Part shown: piece by piece, positions 59,729-64,000 of the stretch | Numbering within the stretch: the stretch's first letter is position 1 | How the letters are laid out: each line of letters opens with the position of its first letter | Assembly: GCF_025399895.1 (NCBI RefSeq) | Contig: NZ_JAODUA010000022.1 | Coordinates: forward strand, 1 to 64,000 | Length of the DNA stretch: 64,000 nucleotides | Direction of reading: 5' to 3' | Source: Streptomyces sp. ASQP_92 | Lineage (GTDB): Bacteria > Actinomycetota > Actinomycetes > Streptomycetales > Streptomycetaceae | Program-made: the position numbers and the translations under genes | Notes under the pieces: model-generated | What the model saw: the letters and a program-made list of their open reading frames with translations, nothing else | Told to the model about the DNA's origin: nothing | Database searches by the model: none

Positions 59729-60274
59729 ATGAGCGTGACGGAGGCGGGAGCCACCATCTGGCTGACCGGTCTGCCGAGCGCGGGCAAGACGACCATCGCG
59801 TACGAGCTCGGTGACCGGCTGCGCGCGGACGGGCACCGGGTCGAGGTGCTCGACGGCGACGAGATCCGCGAGTTCCTCTCGGCGGGCCTCGGCTTCAGCC
59901 GCGAGGACCGGCACACCAATGTGCAGCGGATCGGCTTCGTCGCCGAACTCCTCGCCGCCAACGGCGTGAAGGCACTCGTCCCGGTGATCGCGCCGTACGC
60001 GGACAGCCGCGAGGCCGTCCGCAAGCGTCACCAGAGCGAGGGCACCGCCTATCTGGAGGTGCATGTCGCCACCCCGGTGGAGGTGTGCTCCGTACGCGAT
60101 GTGAAGGGTCTGTACGCCAAGCAGGCGGCGGGCGAGATCAGCGGCCTGACCGGGGTGGACGACCCGTACGAGGCGCCCGAGGCGCCTGACCTGCGGATCG
60201 AGTCGCACACCCAGACCGTGCAGGAGTCCGCGGCCGCGCTTCACGCGCTGCTCACTGAGAGGGGCCTGGCATGA
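59729..60274 (+). CDS. cysC: APS kinase (181 aa)
   Basis: Phosphorylates APS to PAPS. P-loop GLPSAGKTT, then VEVLDGDEIREFLSAGLGFS, HTNVQRIGFVAELLAANG and a lid region KGLYAKQAAGEISGLTGVDDPYE. The ATG at 59729 follows an excellent CAGGAG; an upstream ATG at 59693 in the same frame overlaps the cysH stop by ATGA, so a 193-aa form is possible. The stop overlaps the cysD start by four bases. Confidence 0.92.
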   Translation: MSVTEAGATIWLTGLPSAGKTTIAYELGDRLRADGHRVEVLDGDEIREFLSAGLGFSREDRHTNVQRIGFVAELLAANGVKALVPVIAPYADSREAVRKRHQSEGTAYLEVHVATPVEVCSVRDVKGLYAKQAAGEISGLTGVDDPYEAPEAPDLRIESHTQTVQESAAALHALLTERGLA

Positions 60275-61206
60275 CGTCGGCAGCAGTCGTGACCGAGGGC
60301 GTCGACAGCCCGTACGCGCTCAGCCACCTGGACGCGCTGGAGTCCGAGGCGGTGCACATCTTCCGTGAGGTGGCGGGGGAGTTCGAGCGGCCGGTGATCC
60401 TGTTCTCCGGCGGCAAGGACTCCATCGTCATGCTGCACCTGGCGCTGAAGGCGTTCGCCCCGGCGGCCGTGCCGTTCTCGCTCCTTCACGTGGACACCGG
60501 GCACAACTTCCCCGAGGTCCTCGCCTACCGCGACCGGGTGGTGGCCCGGCACGGGCTGCGTCTGCACGTCGCCTCGGTGCAGGAGTACATCGACGCGGGC
60601 AAGCTGCGCGAGCGGCCCGACGGGGTGCGCAACCCGCTCCAGACGGTGCCGCTGACCGAGGCCATCCAGGAGCACCGCTTCGACGCGGTGTTCGGCGGCG
60701 GCCGGCGCGACGAGGAGAAGGCCCGCGCCAAGGAGCGGGTGTTCTCGCTGCGCGACGAGTTCTCGCAGTGGGACCCGCGCCGCCAGCGCCCGGAGCTGTG
60801 GCAGCTCTACAACGGCCGGCACGCCCCCGGTGAGCACGTGCGGGTCTTCCCGCTGTCCAACTGGACCGAGCTGGACGTGTGGCAGTACATCGCCCGCGAG
60901 GACATCGAGCTGCCGCAGATCTACTTCGCCCACGAGCGTGAGGTGTTCAAGCGGTCCGGGATGTGGCTGACGGCCGGCGAGTGGGGCGGCCCCAAGGGCG
61001 AGGAGAGCGTCGAGACCCGTCTGGTGCGCTACCGCACCGTCGGCGACATGTCGTGCACCGGCGCCGTCGACTCCGACGCGACGACGCTGGACGCCGTCAT
61101 CACCGAGATCGCCGCTTCCAGGCTCACCGAGCGGGGCGCCACCCGCGCCGACGACAAGATGTCCGAGGCCGCGATGGAAGACCGCAAGCGCGAGGGGTAC
61201 TTCTAA
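60271..61206 (+). CDS. cysD: Sulfate adenylyltransferase subunit 2 (311 aa)
   Basis: Adenylyl-transferring PP-loop subunit that makes APS from sulfate and ATP together with CysN. It carries SGGKDSIVMLHLALKAF (PP-loop), LHVDTGHNFPEVLAYRD, GRRDEEKARAKERVFSLRD, FPLSNWTELDVWQYI, and a C-terminal MSEAAMEDRKREGYF. Length is typical. The start overlaps the cysC stop (ATGA) and the stop is directly followed by cysN. Confidence 0.95.
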   Translation: MTSAAVVTEGVDSPYALSHLDALESEAVHIFREVAGEFERPVILFSGGKDSIVMLHLALKAFAPAAVPFSLLHVDTGHNFPEVLAYRDRVVARHGLRLHVASVQEYIDAGKLRERPDGVRNPLQTVPLTEAIQEHRFDAVFGGGRRDEEKARAKERVFSLRDEFSQWDPRRQRPELWQLYNGRHAPGEHVRVFPLSNWTELDVWQYIAREDIELPQIYFAHEREVFKRSGMWLTAGEWGGPKGEESVETRLVRYRTVGDMSCTGAVDSDATTLDAVITEIAASRLTERGATRADDKMSEAAMEDRKREGYF

Positions 61207-62547
61207 ATGTCCACGTCCACCAAGCAGTTGGCCGATCTGTCGGCCACCACCCTGTTGCGCTTCGCGACCGCCGGGTCCGTCGACGACGGCAAGTCCACCC
61301 TGGTCGGACGGCTGCTGCACGACTCCAAGTCGGTGCTCACCGACCAGCTGGAGGCCGTCGAGGCGGCCTCTCTCAAGCGTGGTCAGGAAGCTCCCGATCT
61401 GGCGCTGCTCACCGACGGCCTGCGGGCCGAGCGCGAGCAGGGCATCACCATCGACGTGGCCTACCGCTACTTCGCGACCCCCCGGCGCCGGTTCATCCTG
61501 GCCGACACCCCCGGGCATGTGCAGTACACCCGCAACATGGTGACCGGCGCCTCCACCGCCGACCTCGCCGTGGTCCTGGTCGACGCCCGCAACGGCGTCA
61601 TCGAGCAGACCCGCCGGCACGCCGCCGTGGCGGCCCTGCTGCGCGTGCCGCACGTGGTCCTCGCGGTCAACAAGATGGACCTGGTGGCGTACGAGGAGAA
61701 GGTCTTCGCGTCGATCGCCGAGGAATTCACCGCGTACGCAGGCGAGTTGGGCGTTCCGGAGATCACCGCGATCCCGATTTCGGCGCTCGCCGGGGACAAC
61801 GTGGTGGAGCCCAGCGCCAACATGGACTGGTACGGCGGCCCCACGGTCCTGGAGCACCTGGAGACGGTCCCGGTCAGCCACGACCTGACCTCCTGCCACG
61901 CCCGGCTCCCCGTGCAGTACGTGATCCGCCCGCAGACCGCCGAACTCCCCGACTACCGGGGCTACGCGGGCCAGATCGCCGCCGGTACGTTCCGGGTCGG
62001 CGAGCCGGTGACGGTGCTGCCCTCGGGGCGCACCAGCACCATCGCGGGCATCGACCTGCTGGGCGAGTCGGTCGACGTGGCCTGGACGCCGCAGTCCGTC
62101 ACGCTGCTCCTCAACGACGACATCGACATCTCGCGGGGCGACCTGATCGTGCCGAGCGGGGACGCGCCGCCCACCACCCAGGACGTCGAGGCGACCGTCT
62201 GCCACGTGGCCGACCAGCCCCTGACGGTGGGTCAGCGGGTGCTGCTCAAGCACACCACCCGCACGGTCAAGGCCATCGTCAAGGAGATCCCGTCCCGGCT
62301 CACCCTGGACGACCTCTCCCAGCACCCGGAGCCGGGCCAGCTCGTCGCCAACGACATCGGCCGGGTCCTGGTGCGCACCGCCGAGCCGCTCGCGCTCGAC
62401 CCGTACGCCCACTCGCGGCGCACCGGCTCGTTCCTGCTGATCGACCCCGCCGACGGCACCACGCTCGCGGCCGGCATGGCGGGCGAGTCGTTCGCCACCC
62501 ACAAGGCCGTCACCGCGGTCGCCGACGAAGAGGGATGGGACTTCTGA
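61207..62547 (+). CDS. cysN: Sulfate adenylyltransferase subunit 1, GTPase (446 aa)
   Basis: EF-Tu-like GTPase whose GTP hydrolysis drives APS formation. G motifs: GSVDDGKSTLVGRLLHD (G1), EQGITIDVAYRYF (G2), DTPGHVQYTRNM (G3), NKMDLV (G4). OB-like beta domains follow. It starts immediately after the cysD stop. It is the short CysN, without the C-terminal APS-kinase fusion seen in some bacteria, in agreement with a separate cysC. Confidence 0.95.
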   Translation: MSTSTKQLADLSATTLLRFATAGSVDDGKSTLVGRLLHDSKSVLTDQLEAVEAASLKRGQEAPDLALLTDGLRAEREQGITIDVAYRYFATPRRRFILADTPGHVQYTRNMVTGASTADLAVVLVDARNGVIEQTRRHAAVAALLRVPHVVLAVNKMDLVAYEEKVFASIAEEFTAYAGELGVPEITAIPISALAGDNVVEPSANMDWYGGPTVLEHLETVPVSHDLTSCHARLPVQYVIRPQTAELPDYRGYAGQIAAGTFRVGEPVTVLPSGRTSTIAGIDLLGESVDVAWTPQSVTLLLNDDIDISRGDLIVPSGDAPPTTQDVEATVCHVADQPLTVGQRVLLKHTTRTVKAIVKEIPSRLTLDDLSQHPEPGQLVANDIGRVLVRTAEPLALDPYAHSRRTGSFLLIDPADGTTLAAGMAGESFATHKAVTAVADEEGWDF

Positions 62548-62648
62548 TGAAGCACGACATCTTCTCGACCTTCGCGAAGGAGGGCGGCCGGGTCGGCAGC
62601 GGCGCCCTCGGCAGCGGCCAGGGCGGGGTGGCCCGATGTGCGCGATGA
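62547..62648 (+). CDS. Possible 33-aa peptide overlapping the cysN stop
   Basis: ATG overlaps the cysN stop (TGATG). The product begins MKHDIFSTFAKEGGRVGSG and is Gly-rich at the end. No recognised family. Its ATG position suggests coupled translation. A second short overlapping frame (ATG at 62636, about 35 codons, rich in His/Arg) could also exist. Neither is supported by homology; the 135 bp to the binding-protein gene hold no other feature I can name. Confidence 0.3.
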   Translation: MKHDIFSTFAKEGGRVGSGALGSGQGGVARCAR

Positions 62649-62782
62649 CGTACGCGCACCGCTCGCGCGCCCGGCTGTACCACCAGCACCCTCCGCACCA
62701 TCGAAGACCTGCCGACTTCCCGGCCGCGTACCGGAGTTGAGACTCCGGACGTAAGCACCGGGCCTTGGAGAGGACACCCTCC

Positions 62783-63895
62783 GTGCCTGCCAGTTCCACC
62801 CTGAGGCGCAGCCTCATCGCCACCGCCACCCTGCCCCTGCTGTTCGGGGCGCTCGCCGCCTGCGGCTACGGCTCCAGCGCCGACAAGAGCGACGCCGACA
62901 AGGCCGCGCCCGCCGCCAACGGCAAGAAGCTCTCCGCCGACTCGGTGAAGATCGGCTACTTCCCCAACCTGACCCACGCCACGGCGCTGGTCGGCGTCCA
63001 GGAGGGGCTGTTCCAGAAGGAGCTGGGCGGCACGTCGGTCAAGACGTCCACCTTCAACGCGGGGCCCTCCGAGATCGAGGCCCTCAACGCGGGGTCGATC
63101 GACATCGGCTGGATCGGCCCCTCGCCGGCGATCAACGGCTACACCAAGTCCAAGGGACAGAGCCTGCGCATCATCGGCGGCTCGGCCTCCGGCGGCGTGA
63201 AGCTGGTGGTCAACCCGGACAAGGTGAAGTCCGTCGACGACCTCAAGGGCAAGGACATCGCGACCCCGCAGCTCGGCAACACCCAGGACGTCGCGTTCCT
63301 CAACTGGCTCGCCGACAAGGGCTGGAAGGTCGACGCACAGTCCGGCAAGGGCGACGTCAACGTGGTCCGCACCGACAACAAGATCACCCCGGATGCCTTC
63401 AAGTCCGGCTCGATCGACGGCGCCTGGGTGCCGGAGCCGACCGCGTCCAAGCTGGTCTCCGAGGGCGGCAAGGTGCTGCTCGACGAGTCCGACCTGTGGC
63501 CGGACCACGAGTTCGTGATCACCAACATCATCGTGTCGCAGAAGTTCCTCAAGGAGCACCCCGACGTCGTCGAGGCGGTCCTGCGCGGCTCGGTGAAGAC
63601 CAACGAGTGGATCGCGACCCACCCCGACCAGGCGAAGTCCTCGGCGAACGCCGCGCTCAAGAAGCTGTCGGGCAAGGAGCTCCCGGCCGCCGTCCTCGAC
63701 CCGGCCTGGAAGTCCATCCGGACTCTTGACGACCCGCTGGCGGCCACCCTCCAGGCGCAGGCCGACCACGCGGCCAAGGCCGGACTCCTGAAGAAGCCCG
63801 ACCTCAAGGGCATCTACGACCTGGATCCGCTCAACAAGGTCCTCACGTCCCTGGGCAGGCCTCAGGTCGGCGACGCCGGCCTCGGCGTCAAGTAA
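62783..63895 (+). CDS. Sulfonate/taurine-type ABC transporter substrate-binding lipoprotein (370 aa)
   Basis: Extracellular lipid-anchored receptor for a SsuA/TauA-type importer. The lipobox LAAC gives the lipidated Cys (about residue 27, following a hydrophobic LIATATLPLLFGALAA). The mature part shows KIGYFPNLTHATALVGVQEGLF, TFNAGPSEIEALNAGSIDIGWIGP and a long periplasmic-binding-like C-terminal lobe. The start at the GTG at 62783 follows GAGAGGAC. It lies in the cys operon, so it probably supplies sulfonate-derived sulfur. The exact ligand is unknown. Confidence 0.9.
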   Translation: MPASSTLRRSLIATATLPLLFGALAACGYGSSADKSDADKAAPAANGKKLSADSVKIGYFPNLTHATALVGVQEGLFQKELGGTSVKTSTFNAGPSEIEALNAGSIDIGWIGPSPAINGYTKSKGQSLRIIGGSASGGVKLVVNPDKVKSVDDLKGKDIATPQLGNTQDVAFLNWLADKGWKVDAQSGKGDVNVVRTDNKITPDAFKSGSIDGAWVPEPTASKLVSEGGKVLLDESDLWPDHEFVITNIIVSQKFLKEHPDVVEAVLRGSVKTNEWIATHPDQAKSSANAALKKLSGKELPAAVLDPAWKSIRTLDDPLAATLQAQADHAAKAGLLKKPDLKGIYDLDPLNKVLTSLGRPQVGDAGLGVK

Positions 63896-63939
63896 TCCCC
63901 CACCAGCAGGCTTCACAGGTTTCCCAGGAGGTGACGACC

Positions 63940-64000
63940 ATGGCCACCGCACTCGCCAAGGCCACGGACCGCACGGCGCCGGCGCACGAGTACGCCGCCC
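63940..64000 (+). CDS. N-terminus of next transporter gene (partial, 20 codons)
   Basis: ATG after a strong CCCAGGAGGTGACG ribosome site. The visible part, MATALAKATDRTAPAHEYAA, is not diagnostic. By position after the binding protein it is expected to be the ABC ATPase of the same importer; this rests on gene order only. Confidence 0.6.
   Translation, partial: MATALAKATDRTAPAHEYAA

Overview
The window is chromosomal DNA from a high-GC actinomycete, almost certainly a Streptomyces. Supporting signs are the very high GC content, the actinomycete-style -10/-35 boxes and leaderless starts, a DmdR/IdeR-type iron box, an F420-dependent PPOX protein, a Streptomyces-type small leader peptide before the sulfur-assimilation operon, and a dispersed GGGGCGCGGGGAACTGCGC-type intergenic repeat. 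I recognised no rRNA, tRNA, intact insertion sequence, prophage or CRISPR array. Most of the gene content is ordinary core or near-core Streptomyces.

Layout. 0-5 kb: 5' part of a DEAD-box RNA helicase, a 67-aa cold-shock protein, a short-chain dehydrogenase and a NarL-type two-component pair. 4.4-9.2 kb: GPP34 protein, secreted carboxylesterase, polysaccharide deacetylase and an Eis-like acetyltransferase. 9.3-18.2 kb: a purine module with XdhC, an NCS2/AzgA purine permease and a three-subunit xanthine dehydrogenase, divergent from a PucR regulator. 18.3-22.8 kb: TPR protein, GntR/FCD regulator, iron-box-controlled FhuF-like [2Fe-2S] protein, DUF2637 membrane protein and an RsbW-like ATPase. 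22.8-23.7 kb: about 900 bp with no supported gene. 23.7-29.4 kb: Ser/Thr kinase with a fibronectin-III C-terminus, pyruvate oxidase and a PP2C-like protein. 29.5-38 kb: large subtilisin with a divergent TrmB/LuxR-type regulator, DUF456, F420-PPOX and a secreted VCBS/FG-GAP protein. 38-44.4 kb: asparagine synthetase, Ca2+/H+ antiporter, Ada-AlkA protein and RsgA, with arrays of the dispersed repeat. 44.5-47.5 kb: cytochrome P450, phosphodiester glycosidase and an ABC-ATPase remnant. 48-56.7 kb: a fused-permease ABC importer with its ATPase, an ArsR regulator, BrkB, an AidB-like acyl-CoA dehydrogenase, a GAF regulator and a GNAT. 56.8-64 kb: the assimilatory sulfate operon (leader peptide, sulfite reductase, small CxxC protein, cysH, cysC, cysD, cysN, sulfonate-type binding lipoprotein, start of the next transporter gene).

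How the genes work together. The xdh/permease/XdhC/PucR block is a self-contained purine uptake and oxidation unit. The cys block takes sulfate to sulfide: CysDN makes APS, CysH reduces it, Sir reduces sulfite to sulfide, and the operon continues into sulfonate-type uptake. Many junctions there overlap by ATGA or abut, implying translational coupling.

The least explained signals are four. First, a shared TTGC-N8-GCAA palindrome at three sites linking an ArsR repressor, an SBP-less ABC importer and a GAF regulator. Second, the sulfur leader region, with a leader ORF, a hairpin and a Shine-Dalgarno-masking hairpin, together with the uncharacterised 59-aa four-cysteine protein of that operon. 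Third, the dispersed ~60-bp repeat arrays. Fourth, a well-spaced small ORF upstream of rsgA.
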